DNA of 64,000 nucleotides from an uncultured Granulosicoccaceae bacterium (GCA_938007995.1 CALLLW010000027.1:1-64000); one strand, 5' to 3'; positions 30,134 through 40,405 are shown, numbered from the stretch's first letter. Notes: generated from the letters alone by a model not told the origin. Program-made: numbers and translations.

Positions 30134-30952
30134 ATGGACCTCTTTACGCTCGATAATCTGGTCACTCTGTTATTACTGATACTGCTGCAGGCAGTACTGG
30201 GCTTTGACAATCTGCTCTATATTTCACTTGAGTCAAAGCGTGCTCCTGAGCATCAGCAGCAACAAGTGCGCAAGCTCGGTATTGGTATTGCGATCGGCCT
30301 GCGGCTTATTCTGCTTTTCGTGCTGGTTAATCTGGTTGAAAAATTCCAGACCTCTGTCTGGGCTGTGAAAATCGAAGGCATACTGGAGTTCGATTTCAAC
30401 TTCCACGCTATCATTGTGTTGCTGGGTGGCATCTTTATCATCTATACAGCGACCAAAGAAATTCTTCACATGATGACCCTGGAAGAACACGGTGCCCACG
30501 AGAACAAGAGCAGTTCAGCGTTTAAAGTCATCACCTGGATCGTAATAATGAATCTGGTTTTCTCGTTTGACTCTATTTTGAGTGCCATGGCACTGACAAA
30601 AGTCTTTGCCGTCATGGCGTGCGCTATAGTGATCAGTGGGATCATGATGATCGTTCTGGCAGATCGCGTCTCGGACTTTTTGCAGAAGAACCGGATGTAT
30701 GAAGTGCTCGGGCTGTTTATTTTGTTTGTCGTTGGCATCATGCTCATCTCTGAAGGCGGACATCTGGCTCACATGAAAATCCTGGGCACCCAGGTAGAGC
30801 AAATGACGAAGGCAACGTTCTACTTTGTGATTGTTGTGATGGCATTGTCAGATGTGGTTCAAAGCCGCTACCAACGAAAAATCATGCGTGAGAGAGAGCG
30901 AATCGCAGAACAGCTGGCAGCCAGTGAAGCCACCAGTAAAGTAGCCAGTTAG
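30134..30952 (+). CDS. TerC-family integral membrane protein
   Basis: The 272-residue protein has seven to eight helices and the two acidic signature motifs of TerC: LQAVLGFDNLLYISLE in helix 1-2 and NLVFSFDSILSAMALTK in the middle. The conserved Asp residues are thought to bind metal. TerC/Alx/YkoY members export Mn2+ or assist metal loading of exported proteins and were first seen in tellurite-resistance loci. No tellurite genes are nearby, so Mn homeostasis is the better guess. A strong bidirectional terminator follows. Confidence 0.92.
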   Translation: MDLFTLDNLVTLLLLILLQAVLGFDNLLYISLESKRAPEHQQQQVRKLGIGIAIGLRLILLFVLVNLVEKFQTSVWAVKIEGILEFDFNFHAIIVLLGGIFIIYTATKEILHMMTLEEHGAHENKSSSAFKVITWIVIMNLVFSFDSILSAMALTKVFAVMACAIVISGIMMIVLADRVSDFLQKNRMYEVLGLFILFVVGIMLISEGGHLAHMKILGTQVEQMTKATFYFVIVVMALSDVVQSRYQRKIMRERERIAEQLAASEATSKVAS

Positions 30953-31014
30953 CCGGCCAGTTAGTAGGGTCAGTTAGCCAGTCAATTAAAAATTAAAGCT
31001 TCACCACCGCTACG

Positions 31015-31048
31015 AAAAAGAAAGGCCCGTCTCGGGCCTTTCTTTTTT
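31015..31048. terminator. strong bidirectional rho-independent terminator
   Basis: GAAAGGCCCG (31020-31029), loop TCT, CGGGCCTTTC (31033-31042), with A5 before and T6 after the stem. It ends the terC transcript. Only about 27 bp separate it from the MFS start codon, which is short for a full promoter. Confidence 0.92.
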
Positions 31049-31074
31049 GCCGTTTATACCAACGTACGTCTTCG

Positions 31075-32310
31075 ATGAAGCTGCCGGAAAAAACCCTTGC
31101 CACAACTGTAGTGTTCGGCTTTCTGATGACTCTGTCATCCGGATTTGGCCAGACATTCTTTATCTCTCTGTTTAATCCTCAGTTGCGTCAGACCTTTGCC
31201 TTAAGCCACGGTGACATTGGTGGCCTTTATTTTCTGGGCACATTGCTCAGCGCAGTCACTGTGATCTGGCTTGGCAAGCTGATTGATCACTTAAGCCTCA
31301 GGCTGTACACAGGGCTGGTGACTATTGGATTGGCAATCGCCTGCTTCAGCATGTCAGTGGTTAACTCGGCGTTAACGCTGATCCTGAGTTTTTTCCTGCT
31401 GCGTTTATTTGGACAGGGGTTATCAGGGCACACTGGAGTCACTACCGCATCACGAGTTGCTGCCGGATACCGTGGTCGATGTGTCAGCTTATCGAGCCTC
31501 GGGTTTTCAACCGCTGAGATTGTCCTGCCCCTGACTACTCTTCTATTGATCAGTCACGTGGGATGGCGGCAAACATGGCAGTTTTATGCATTTATCGAAA
31601 TCCTGCTGATCGCCTGTGTTGCGCAGCTGCTGATCGGTAAAATCGAATTAAAAAACAAAAAATCAGTTAGCACTGATATCGACAATCACTCCTGGAACCG
31701 TTTGCAGGTCATCAGAGACAAACGGTTCTGGCAGATAGCACCGGCATTATTCACACCACCAATCATTTCCACCGCACTGTTCTTTCATCAGCAGAGTCTG
31801 GCCAGCAGTAAGGGCTATACACTGACACAATGGGCGGCTGGCATTGCCGCCTACTCAATGGCAGCGGTGTTAACCTCACTAACAACCGGTGTGCTGGTTG
31901 ATCGTTTCTCAGGTGCAAAACTGGTGCGTTTGTATTTGCTGCCTTTTACTCTCGCAGTAGGTATCGCTGTCTGGTTTACGTTTCCCGGTTTACCACTGGT
32001 TTACTATGCGCTTGTTGGCGCTACTGTTGGTATTGGCACACCCTCGGTAAGTGCTCTGTGGCTGGAGCTATACGGAGCTTCACATATTGGTGCGATAAGA
32101 GCGCTGACACACGCTTGCATGGTATTCGGTACTGCACTCGGTCCGGCATTATTCGGCTATCTGCTTGACGCCGGCGTAAACTGGGATAACTTATTAATTG
32201 GCAGCGCTGTCTGGATGGTTGCTGTCACAGTTTTATTAATGCGAACAGATCTGACTTATATCCCGCCACCTTCAGTAGAAAAGCAGAACGCCGCTTCAAT
32301 CAATTCATAA
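31075..32310 (+). CDS. MFS transporter
   Basis: The 411-residue protein has 12 predicted helices. The loop after helix 2 carries a degenerate motif A (WLGKLIDHLSLRLYTG), and the second half shows the equivalent LVDRFSGAKLVRLY. This is a major-facilitator permease. GFGQTFFISLFNPQLRQTF near the N-terminus resembles the oxalate/formate or 'YbfB-like' MFS groups, but the substrate cannot be named. Its start lies 27 bp after a strong terminator, so the promoter must overlap it or a later start may be used. It converges on recQ with a 12-bp gap. Confidence 0.9.
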   Translation: MKLPEKTLATTVVFGFLMTLSSGFGQTFFISLFNPQLRQTFALSHGDIGGLYFLGTLLSAVTVIWLGKLIDHLSLRLYTGLVTIGLAIACFSMSVVNSALTLILSFFLLRLFGQGLSGHTGVTTASRVAAGYRGRCVSLSSLGFSTAEIVLPLTTLLLISHVGWRQTWQFYAFIEILLIACVAQLLIGKIELKNKKSVSTDIDNHSWNRLQVIRDKRFWQIAPALFTPPIISTALFFHQQSLASSKGYTLTQWAAGIAAYSMAAVLTSLTTGVLVDRFSGAKLVRLYLLPFTLAVGIAVWFTFPGLPLVYYALVGATVGIGTPSVSALWLELYGASHIGAIRALTHACMVFGTALGPALFGYLLDAGVNWDNLLIGSAVWMVAVTVLLMRTDLTYIPPPSVEKQNAASINS

Positions 32311-32322
32311 CTAAACAGCCTG

Positions 32323-34455
32323 CTACCCCAACTCAATTTCAGACCTGACTGACTGATACATCACAGTCAATAGCGGCATTGAGTATTTGCCGCCAAGGTT
32401 TTTCGCAACCAGTTCCAGTGGTTGTTCACTGGCATCTAATGCCAGCAATATCTCTGCTTCAATTTCTCCACATTCATGCTCTGAGAGTTCAGCAGTAAAT
32501 TGATCAATACCCAGCTGACCATCTCTGATGAGCGCAATCAGAGTGTTATCTACCTGTTTGGCAGGCAAGCCAAGGTGATCTGCTATCTTGTCCGATGGTG
32601 TGCCACTATTCATCGCCTGCATCACCTGCTTTCGAATTTTTGCCGGATCCACATGTTCTGACTGGCTGTTAATGGCATCCAGAAACTGCTGTCCATACTT
32701 TTCAAGCTTGGACGCACCCACACCTGAAATAGAAGCCATCGCATCCAGGCTGCGTGGTTTGTTCTCAACCATTTGCATCAACGTGGCATCATGAAAGATT
32801 ACATACGCCGGCACACCCTGTTCTTTTGCAATATCACTTCTTGTGATCCGCAACTCTTCCCACAGATTATTGTCTTCAGGCGCTACCGATTGACTACTTC
32901 GGGTTTTCTTTTGCTTTACCGGTTTTTCATCAACTCGAAAAAAAAGCTGCTCTTCGCCAACCAACACTGCACGTGACGGCTCGGTTAACCGAAGCCCGCC
33001 CCTGCGTTGCATATCTGTTGTGAGCAGTGAGCGCGCTATTAACTGTCTGAATACACTGCGCCAGGTATTTTCATCATGCGCCGTACCAAGGCCGTAGACT
33101 TGCAATTTGTCGTGATCAAAGCGACTTATCCTTTCGTCCTTTTTGCCCAACAGAACATCAGTTAAATACGCTGCACCAAAACGTTGCCCGGTACGATAGG
33201 CAGCAGATAAAGCCATTCTTGCAGCCTCCGTTGCATCCCAGGTTTTCACCGGCGTGATGCAGGTATCGCAGTTGCCACACGGTTCATTCAATGATTCACC
33301 AAAATATCGCAACAGAGTTCTACGCCTGCACTCTGTCGCCTCACAGAGACCCAGCATTGCTGTCAACTTGTGACGTTCTATCTGCAACACTTCCTGCCCT
33401 GCCGACGAATCATCAAGCATTTGCTGAAGAGAAATAACATCCTGCAGGCCGTACACCATCCACGCCACAGAGGGCAATCCATCGCGTCCGGCGCGACCTG
33501 TTTCCTGATAGTACGATTCAATACTCTTGGGCATATCAAGATGGGCAACAAATCTGACATCAGGTTTATCGATACCCATGCCAAAGGCAATAGTTGCCAC
33601 CATAACGACGGCTTCATCAGCAATGAAACGCTGCATATTCGCAGCGCGGGTCTGGCTGTCGAGTCCGGCGTGATAAAAAAGCGCGTCGATACCCTGTTTT
33701 TTCAAAAAAGCTGCAGTTTCTTCAGTGCGTTTACGCGACAGACAGTAAACAATACCGGAAGCCTTTGGATATTCACTGTTAATAAACTGCAGTAACTGTT
33801 GTCGCGGATTGTTCTTGCCCTCGATCCGATATTGAATATTCGGTCGATCAAAACTGCTGATAAATACTTCAGCACTTGATAGCTTTAAATGTTTTTTTAT
33901 ATCTTCACGTGTGTTCTCATCAGCAGTTGCCGTTAACGCCACTCTGGGCACTTGTGCATACTTCTCTGCAAGTATGGATAACTTTGTATATTCCGGTCTG
34001 AAATCGTGCCCCCACTGCGACACACAATGCGCCTCGTCAATGGCAAATAGAGCCACATTGATTCTCGACAGCAAGTGCTGGCCGGCACCGGACAACAGCC
34101 TCTCCGGAGCCATGTAAAGTAAATCTAATTCTCCGTTAACTGCCTGCTCTTCAATGCGGCGATTCTGATCCGCTGAAAGGCTGGAATTGATAAAGGCTGC
34201 TCTAACGCCGTTCTGACAAAGCTGCTGTACCTGATCCTGCATCAATGCAATCAGCGGTGAGATCACGACTCCTGTGCCTTCTCGCAGCAGCGATGGTATT
34301 TGAAAACAGAGGCTTTTGCCGCCACCGGTCGGCATTAGTACCAATGTGTCCTCGCCTGCGATCAGTCTTTCAATGACTGCCTGTTGATGGCCTCTGAACT
34401 GCTCATAACCGAATAGTTTTTGTAAGCACTCAAGTGCTGAATTCTCAATATTCAA
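32323..34455 (-). CDS. recQ: ATP-dependent DNA helicase RecQ
   Basis: The 710-residue superfamily-2 helicase acts in recombination and fork repair. It shows the motif 0 Gln (GYEQFRGHQQAVIE), Walker A (LMPTGGGKSLCFQ), DEAH box with aromatic-rich loop (AIDEAHCVSQWGHDFRPEY), motif VI (QETGRAGRDGLPS), the RQC zinc site (C..ECRRR, then CGNCDTC) and an HRDC domain (PAYVIFHDATL...). It is about 100 residues longer than E. coli RecQ, with a C-terminal extension that has a helix-turn-helix-like segment (PSDKIADHLGLPAKQVDNTL). It is divergent from the DUF1800 gene. Confidence 0.96.
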   Translation of the reverse strand: MNIENSALECLQKLFGYEQFRGHQQAVIERLIAGEDTLVLMPTGGGKSLCFQIPSLLREGTGVVISPLIALMQDQVQQLCQNGVRAAFINSSLSADQNRRIEEQAVNGELDLLYMAPERLLSGAGQHLLSRINVALFAIDEAHCVSQWGHDFRPEYTKLSILAEKYAQVPRVALTATADENTREDIKKHLKLSSAEVFISSFDRPNIQYRIEGKNNPRQQLLQFINSEYPKASGIVYCLSRKRTEETAAFLKKQGIDALFYHAGLDSQTRAANMQRFIADEAVVMVATIAFGMGIDKPDVRFVAHLDMPKSIESYYQETGRAGRDGLPSVAWMVYGLQDVISLQQMLDDSSAGQEVLQIERHKLTAMLGLCEATECRRRTLLRYFGESLNEPCGNCDTCITPVKTWDATEAARMALSAAYRTGQRFGAAYLTDVLLGKKDERISRFDHDKLQVYGLGTAHDENTWRSVFRQLIARSLLTTDMQRRGGLRLTEPSRAVLVGEEQLFFRVDEKPVKQKKTRSSQSVAPEDNNLWEELRITRSDIAKEQGVPAYVIFHDATLMQMVENKPRSLDAMASISGVGASKLEKYGQQFLDAINSQSEHVDPAKIRKQVMQAMNSGTPSDKIADHLGLPAKQVDNTLIALIRDGQLGIDQFTAELSEHECGEIEAEILLALDASEQPLELVAKNLGGKYSMPLLTVMYQSVRSEIELG

Positions 34456-34610
34456 AGCTCATCAACCCACCGGTCAAGAATGAAGGCACACGCCCGATAA
34501 TACTGCCACAAGTCTCATTGGCCGCAATGCCATTGTATCTACCAGTGACAAAGAAAAAAGGGGGAAAGACCGGGGTTGCATTTTTCAGCAGACGGTCTCT
34601 ACTGACAAGA

Positions 34611-36335
34611 ATGAGAAACAGCTCAGGTTTTGATGTCTTGCGTAACGTAACACCGATCCTCCTTGCTGCCAGCTTTTTTGTATTGCAGGCATGCAGTGGA
34701 GGTAGTGGCGATGATAGCAGCGCGCTGTTCAAAGAAAATGGTATCGACACAGGCAGCGTCAGCACCGCTCAGACGATCGAGAACTCGACCATTCCAGCAC
34801 TCGGTGCGGCATTGCCGGCACCGATAAATGACGACTACACAGCTGCGCGATTTTTAAATCGTTCCACCTTTGGTGCAACTGTTTCAGACATCGAACGGTT
34901 ACACGAGCTCGGCTACAGCGCCTGGATCGCAGATCAGATCAACAAACCGGCAACCTTCATGCTGCCGGAAACCCGCAAGTACGATCCTCCACGGTGGGCA
35001 GAGCACGTCAATAGCTGGCTGATCAACGCGACCACTGCAGAAGATCAACTCAGACAACGCGTTGCATTTGCACTTTCGCAGTTCTTTGTGGTGTCTGATC
35101 AAAGTGGTCTTGGTGGCCAACCCGCAGCACTTTCAAACTACTACGATATTCTGGTTGCCAACAGCTTCGGCAATTTCCGTGAACTGATGGAGCAGGTCAC
35201 ATTGAGCCCGGTCATGGGCGACTACCTCAGCATGAAGGGTAATCAAAAGCCGGACATGGACAATGCTATCAGGCCGGATGAAAACTACGCACGTGAGCTG
35301 CTGCAACTGTTTTCAATTGGTCTGGTACAAATGGAGCTTGATGGCACCGTGCTTGTTGATGATAACAATGTACCGCTCCCCACTTACGATCAGGAGATAG
35401 TTGAAGCGTTCGCGCATGTGTTTACCGGCTGGCATTTTAAAAATGTCGACAACTGGAATTTTCCAAAAACCACTGACTGGTATGCACCGATGCAGGCATA
35501 CGATGAACGCCACGACAAAGGCGAAAAGGTGCTGCTAAACGGTACGGTACTGCCGGCCGGGCAATCTGCAGAACAGGATCTATCAGATGCACTCGACAAC
35601 ATATTCAACCATCCAAATGTCGCACCGTTCTTTGCCAAACATATGATCCGGCAGTTGGTCACCAGTAATCCCTCCAGTCAGTACATCGAAAGAGTCTCAA
35701 CGAAATTTAATAACGATGGTAACGGTGTAAGGGGCAATATCGGTGCAGTGGTCGCTGCAACTTTGCTCGATGATGAAGCCTTGAACGGACACCGTCGCAA
35801 CCCTGAAACTTTTGGCAAACTACGCGAGCCACTGATCAGACTCACATCACTCTGGCGAGCCTTCAGTGCCATGCCAGACAATCCTGACTTCAGCCTTGGC
35901 TGGATTGGAAACCGCTTAAACCAGGCACCATTGCAGTCGTCTTCTGTATTTAACTTTTTTTCTCCATCGTTCAGTCAGGCGGGGGATATTCGCACGATGG
36001 ATCTGAGATCACCGGAATTTCAGATTCATCACGAAAGCAGCATTATTGATATTACCAATACTCTGCTGGCGCAATCTATATGGCTAAACACAGAGTCAAC
36101 CACAGACGCAGATCGTGCTCCGATAGATATCACACCATTGATGCTACTGGATGGCGACACCGAAGCAATCTATGAATTACTTGGAAAACTGACACTGGCC
36201 AAACCACCGGGTGCCAGCCTGCGTGCGCAAGCTGATTATCTACTCAACAAACGCCAAAAGGCCTCAGCTGAAGTGCGCGCTGAGGAATTGCTGTTTCTGT
36301 TTGTTGCATCACCTGAAGCCGCCGTGCAGAGATAA
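34611..36335 (+). CDS. DUF1800 family exported protein
   Basis: I chose ATG 34611 (MRNSSGFDVLRN) because a lipoprotein-like signal (LLAASFFVLQAC) follows. The upstream in-frame ATG at 34434 would overlap recQ and add residues without family character. The DUF1800 signature starts at DDYTAARFLNRSTFGAT and includes YSAWIADQI, LRQRVAFALSQFFVVSD, NYARELLQLFSIGL and AFAHVFTGWHF. DUF1800 proteins are nearly always paired with a DUF1501 protein, as here (6-bp gap). Their biochemical role is not known to me; links to extracellular matrix or polysaccharide have been proposed. Confidence 0.9.
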   Translation: MRNSSGFDVLRNVTPILLAASFFVLQACSGGSGDDSSALFKENGIDTGSVSTAQTIENSTIPALGAALPAPINDDYTAARFLNRSTFGATVSDIERLHELGYSAWIADQINKPATFMLPETRKYDPPRWAEHVNSWLINATTAEDQLRQRVAFALSQFFVVSDQSGLGGQPAALSNYYDILVANSFGNFRELMEQVTLSPVMGDYLSMKGNQKPDMDNAIRPDENYARELLQLFSIGLVQMELDGTVLVDDNNVPLPTYDQEIVEAFAHVFTGWHFKNVDNWNFPKTTDWYAPMQAYDERHDKGEKVLLNGTVLPAGQSAEQDLSDALDNIFNHPNVAPFFAKHMIRQLVTSNPSSQYIERVSTKFNNDGNGVRGNIGAVVAATLLDDEALNGHRRNPETFGKLREPLIRLTSLWRAFSAMPDNPDFSLGWIGNRLNQAPLQSSSVFNFFSPSFSQAGDIRTMDLRSPEFQIHHESSIIDITNTLLAQSIWLNTESTTDADRAPIDITPLMLLDGDTEAIYELLGKLTLAKPPGASLRAQADYLLNKRQKASAEVRAEELLFLFVASPEAAVQR

Positions 36336-36341
36336 CCACCA

Positions 36342-37700
36342 ATGAATAAATATACACGTAGACGTTTTCTTGAACTGGGTTGCCGCACCATCATTGGCGC
36401 AGGCCTGGCTGGCGGCGCAATAACCCATAATGCCCATGCACAGTCAAACGGCAACAACTATCGTGCTCTGGTGTGCATACATCTTAATGGCGGTAACGAT
36501 GGCTTTAACATGGTTGTGCCATCGTCAGGTGCGGCCTACAAAGAGTATGCTGATGGTCGTGGTCAACTAGCGGTGCCCGCTTCCAGTCTATTACCTCTCA
36601 ATCCGGCAACTGCCAATACCACTGCTGTCGGTTTGAACCCTCATATGGCGGCACTTAAACCATTGTTCGACAGTGGTCAGCTGGCTTTTCAGTCCAATGT
36701 CGGCACGCTGATCGAACCAGGCAGCGCCGAAGATGTGCGCAACAAATCAGTGCGACTTCCAGCACAGCTTTTTTCTCATAACGATCAAACCACACAGTGG
36801 CAGAAGCTGAATCACTTTCCAGGCCCGCAATCAAACGTTGGATGGGGTGCACGAACAGCAGATTTATTCGCATCAGGACCTAACGCCAATCTTGCCGCCA
36901 TCAGTCTTTCAGGCAGTAACAATTGGCAGGCAGGTGGCGAGTTCTCGGCTTTCAACATTGATAGTGAAGGTGTTCGCAGCTATGCGGGTATGGATGATCA
37001 CACAGCAAAGTGGCAGATGCCACGCAGAGAAGCTTTCATTCAGTTACTCCATGCACAGTACAGCAATGTATTTGAAAAGGCCTACTCAGAGCTTCAATCG
37101 CGAGCTCTGGTGTTGTCCACCAACGTTGGCGCAGCACTTGAAAAACGCGGTGAACTACAGACACCCGTACCAGCAAACAACCCTCTTGCCGCGCAACTGG
37201 CTATGGTTGCAAAGCTGATCTCGGTAAAAGACGAGTTCAGCCTGACCAGACAACTTTTCTACGTTGAAATGGGTGGCTTTGATACACACGACTATCAGCT
37301 GGATAAGCAACCGGTGCTCTTCGGGCAAGTCGCCGAGGCAATGGAATTTTTTAATCAGGCCTTAACAGAAATCGGCTATCAGGACGATGTGGTCAGTTTC
37401 ACAACATCAGACTTTGGCCGCAGCGTCACCAGTAACGGCGACGGCACAGATCATGGCTGGGGTAATCACCATATTGTGATGGGAAATCCGGTGCTGGGTG
37501 GTGATATCTACGGAATTCTGCCAAGGATTCTAGTAAATGGCCCGGATGATTCAAGAAATGGCCGCATCGTACCGACAACCGCAGTGAGTCAGTACGCAGC
37601 CACATTACTTCAATGGCTGGGGCTGAGTGTCGAAGAAGTTGATCAGTTATTGCCTTCGCTGAAGAATTTTAATAATAAAAATCTTGGCTTCCTATCCTGA
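36342..37700 (+). CDS. DUF1501 family protein with Tat signal
   Basis: The N-terminus has a twin-arginine motif (TRRRFLELG) and a hydrophobic stretch ending in AHAQS, so it is exported folded through Tat. The 452-residue body matches DUF1501, a relative of the alkaline-phosphatase/sulfatase superfamily: CIHLNGGNDGFNMVVP, LFSHNDQTTQWQ, FYVEMGGFDTHDYQ and TTSDFGRSVTSNGDGTDHGWGNHH. The metal-ligand-like Asp and His residues in those motifs are intact. It follows the DUF1800 gene by 6 bp and precedes an exported helical protein. Confidence 0.92.
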   Translation: MNKYTRRRFLELGCRTIIGAGLAGGAITHNAHAQSNGNNYRALVCIHLNGGNDGFNMVVPSSGAAYKEYADGRGQLAVPASSLLPLNPATANTTAVGLNPHMAALKPLFDSGQLAFQSNVGTLIEPGSAEDVRNKSVRLPAQLFSHNDQTTQWQKLNHFPGPQSNVGWGARTADLFASGPNANLAAISLSGSNNWQAGGEFSAFNIDSEGVRSYAGMDDHTAKWQMPRREAFIQLLHAQYSNVFEKAYSELQSRALVLSTNVGAALEKRGELQTPVPANNPLAAQLAMVAKLISVKDEFSLTRQLFYVEMGGFDTHDYQLDKQPVLFGQVAEAMEFFNQALTEIGYQDDVVSFTTSDFGRSVTSNGDGTDHGWGNHHIVMGNPVLGGDIYGILPRILVNGPDDSRNGRIVPTTAVSQYAATLLQWLGLSVEEVDQLLPSLKNFNNKNLGFLS

Positions 37701-37737
37701 ACGGAGGAACACCAACATTTATAAACGGAGAACAGAC

Positions 37738-38571
37738 GTGCAAGCTCGAAACTTAATCTGCAGCGTATTTTTGATGTGCTCAACCCTGACTGTCGCGAAC
37801 TCACACTCCGATAATGCATTGGCAATTTATCAAAATTCAAGCGCAGAAATTCGCACTGAACAGTTTTCAGCGAACATTGCAAAACAGTTTCTTGGCATGG
37901 CGTCTGGCACTACACAGATCCATCAGGGTGTGCAAAGCCAGATTCTTGATGTTATCGAGCGAACTTATCACTCAAGTATGTTTGAAAAACACATTGCTCG
38001 ATCCATTGAAAACACGCTGAATCGACAAGAGCGTAATAGAATTATCCAGTGGCTCGACACACCGGTTGCTCGAAAAGCATCACTGGCTAACGCAGTCGCT
38101 TTACTGAATGCGACAAACGAAGGCATCCCCACTACCATCGACAAAGCAACAGGGCTGGAGTCCACAGCAAAAGCTGCCCTGGTTGACGTTGCCGAATTGG
38201 CCGCCATGGACAGCGCGCTGCAACTGGACATCAGCGTTAATCTCACATCAGCTTCTGCTTTTGCTGCGAATGCACCCAAGTCACCATCATCAATCAAAGA
38301 CTTCAGCATTTTCGAAGCAGCAACCGATGCGCGTCGCAGAGAGATAGGGAACCTCAATAATAACTACTCACGTTCGCTGTTGTCTCTCACTTACGCTGAT
38401 TTCTCCAAAGCGGAAGTGGAAGCAATGATCAGCTTCTGGGGATCTCCTACTGGCACAAGGCTGTCGGTTGCTCTGCGCCAGGGCATCAATGATGCGTTTG
38501 AGGAAGCAAACAGCCACTTTAATCGCGAAGTGAAACGTATTGTCAGTGCTTCAACTGTAGCCGCCAGATAA
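37738..38571 (+). CDS. exported helical protein of the DUF1800/DUF1501 operon
   Basis: I chose GTG 37738 (translated MQARNLICSVF): a CGGAG Shine-Dalgarno lies 7 nt upstream and the start gives a clean signal peptide (VFLMCSTLTVANS). The longer ORF begins inside the DUF1501 gene at 37684. The mature part is almost all alpha-helical, with two halves that each contain a 'phe-trp-x-ser-pro' type element (IIQWLDTPVARKAS and MISFWGSPTGTRLS). That pattern resembles DUF2059 and suggests internal duplication. Function is unknown; the close linkage suggests it works with the DUF1800/1501 pair. It ends 4 bp before the convergent ABC gene. Confidence 0.75.
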   Translation: MQARNLICSVFLMCSTLTVANSHSDNALAIYQNSSAEIRTEQFSANIAKQFLGMASGTTQIHQGVQSQILDVIERTYHSSMFEKHIARSIENTLNRQERNRIIQWLDTPVARKASLANAVALLNATNEGIPTTIDKATGLESTAKAALVDVAELAAMDSALQLDISVNLTSASAFAANAPKSPSSIKDFSIFEAATDARRREIGNLNNNYSRSLLSLTYADFSKAEVEAMISFWGSPTGTRLSVALRQGINDAFEEANSHFNREVKRIVSASTVAAR

Positions 38572-38575
38572 GAGC

Positions 38576-40405
38576 TTATAGTGATGCAGCATCACTTTGC
38601 TGCATTTCCCACAGTTTGCTGTAGAGGCCTCTGGCAGCAAGCAATTCTTCATGAGTGCCGGATTCTACTATCCGGCCATCATCCATAACAATGATGCTAT
38701 TTGCATCGACAACTGTCGACAGGCGATGTGCTATCACCATAGTGGTGGCGTTGTCACTAATCTTGTTAATTGCTTCAAGAATTGCACGTTCTGACTGACT
38801 ATCCAGGCTGGAAGTCGCTTCATCAAATACAATGATCTTCGGTGCTTTTAAAATCACCCGGGAGATCGCAAGGCGTTGCTTCTCTCCGCCGGATAACTTC
38901 AAACCGCGCTCACCGACAACCGTATCGAGCCCATCAGGAAGCCGCAATAACAGCTCACCAAGATCCGCACTTTCAGCTGCTGCCATTATTTCCTTGTCTG
39001 TTGCACCAGGCTTGGCGTAAGCAATGTTGTAGCGGATTGTATCGTTGAATAACACAGTGTCCTGTGGAACGATCCCTATTTCGCGTCGCAAACTCTGCTG
39101 CGTACAGTTGGCAATAGACTGATCGTCAATTTCTATACTCCCACCTGTGACTTCATAAAATCGAAATAACAACCGAACCAGCGTCGACTTGCCGGAACCT
39201 GACGGACCCACCACTGCGAGCTTGCTGCCAGCCGGTATTTCAAAGTCTATTTTCGATAAAATTTTGCGATCATCATTGTAGTGGAAATCGACCTCTCTAA
39301 ATCGCACATTAGCCTTGCTAACCTGAAGCGGCTCGGCATCCTCTGAATCGACAATTTCAGGAGTTTTATCTAACAGTTTGATGACCAGATCCATATCAGC
39401 CAGCGAATACTGCAACTGCCGATATACCGACCCAAGGATACTTAGCGGAATAAACAACTGCAGCATCAGTGTATTGATCAGTACCAGGTCACCGATGGTA
39501 ATTTCTCCGGCTGCCACTTCTTTGGCCGAAAGAATCATAATCACTGTGACACCAACAGTGACTATGGCACCCTGACCAAAGTTAAGTGCTGATAAACTGA
39601 TTTGAGTTTTAAGCCCGGCACCCTGCCACAGATCGAGCTTTTCATTGTAATAATCACGCTCCATGTACTCATTGTTGAAGTACTTGACTGTCTCGTAGTT
39701 AAGTAGACTATCCACTGCGCGACCATTGGCATCGCTTTCGTATTTATTCATCGCATGACGGAAGCTCATGCGCCAGGTGCTTAACGCCAGCGTAAATACA
39801 ACATATACCCCCACGGTGATCATAATCACGACCATCAGCTGCCAGTCATAACGCAACAACAAAATAGCTGACACAAGAAGAAATTCAGCAAGGGTTGGAA
39901 GAATGCTGAAGACCAGCAGATTCAGCACCGAAGCGAGACTTCGCGTACCTCGCTCAAGATCGCGGGAGATACCACCTGTATTGCGCTCAAGATGAAATCG
40001 CAGCGACAATCGATGCAAGTGTTCCAATACATCAACAGACATCTGATGCATCGCACTGTAGCGTACACGCGCAAAAAGAATGTCGCGCAGCTCACTGAAA
40101 AATCCTCCTGCCAGCCGCAAAGCACCATAAGCAATTAACAGCGCCATGGGCGCGACAAGAACAATATTCTGCGACAAGGCTTCAGCTGATAAAGCCCCTC
40201 CGCTAAGCTGGCCCATATCAAGCCTATCGATAATGCCTTTCAGAACCAGAGGTATAGAAACCGTTGCCAGTTTGGCGATCAGTAGACAAGCCAGTGCGAG
40301 TGCAACACGCTTGCTGTAACGCCAGATATAGGGTGTTAGCTTTTTTAGATTTGCGAAATCATCACGGTCGCCATGCGGGCGTTCTTCACGCGCAAAGCTA
40401 CGCAT
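38576..40405 (-). CDS. Atm1-like ABC transporter (fused permease-ATPase)
   Basis: The 609-residue half-transporter has six helices in the N-terminal half and a C-terminal nucleotide-binding domain with Walker A (VGPSGSGKSTLVRLL), Q-loop (GIVPQDTVLFND), signature (LSGGEKQRLAISR), Walker B (KIIVFDEATSSLD) and H-loop (MVIAHRLSTV). The N-terminal layout and YNEKLDLWQGAGLKTQISLSALNFGQ resemble the Atm1/HMT1 group, which exports glutathione-linked iron-sulfur or heavy-metal compounds, more than MsbA. It is probably a homodimer in the inner membrane. It is monocistronic. Confidence 0.9.
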   Translation of the reverse strand: MRSFAREERPHGDRDDFANLKKLTPYIWRYSKRVALALACLLIAKLATVSIPLVLKGIIDRLDMGQLSGGALSAEALSQNIVLVAPMALLIAYGALRLAGGFFSELRDILFARVRYSAMHQMSVDVLEHLHRLSLRFHLERNTGGISRDLERGTRSLASVLNLLVFSILPTLAEFLLVSAILLLRYDWQLMVVIMITVGVYVVFTLALSTWRMSFRHAMNKYESDANGRAVDSLLNYETVKYFNNEYMERDYYNEKLDLWQGAGLKTQISLSALNFGQGAIVTVGVTVIMILSAKEVAAGEITIGDLVLINTLMLQLFIPLSILGSVYRQLQYSLADMDLVIKLLDKTPEIVDSEDAEPLQVSKANVRFREVDFHYNDDRKILSKIDFEIPAGSKLAVVGPSGSGKSTLVRLLFRFYEVTGGSIEIDDQSIANCTQQSLRREIGIVPQDTVLFNDTIRYNIAYAKPGATDKEIMAAAESADLGELLLRLPDGLDTVVGERGLKLSGGEKQRLAISRVILKAPKIIVFDEATSSLDSQSERAILEAINKISDNATTMVIAHRLSTVVDANSIIVMDDGRIVESGTHEELLAARGLYSKLWEMQQSDAASL

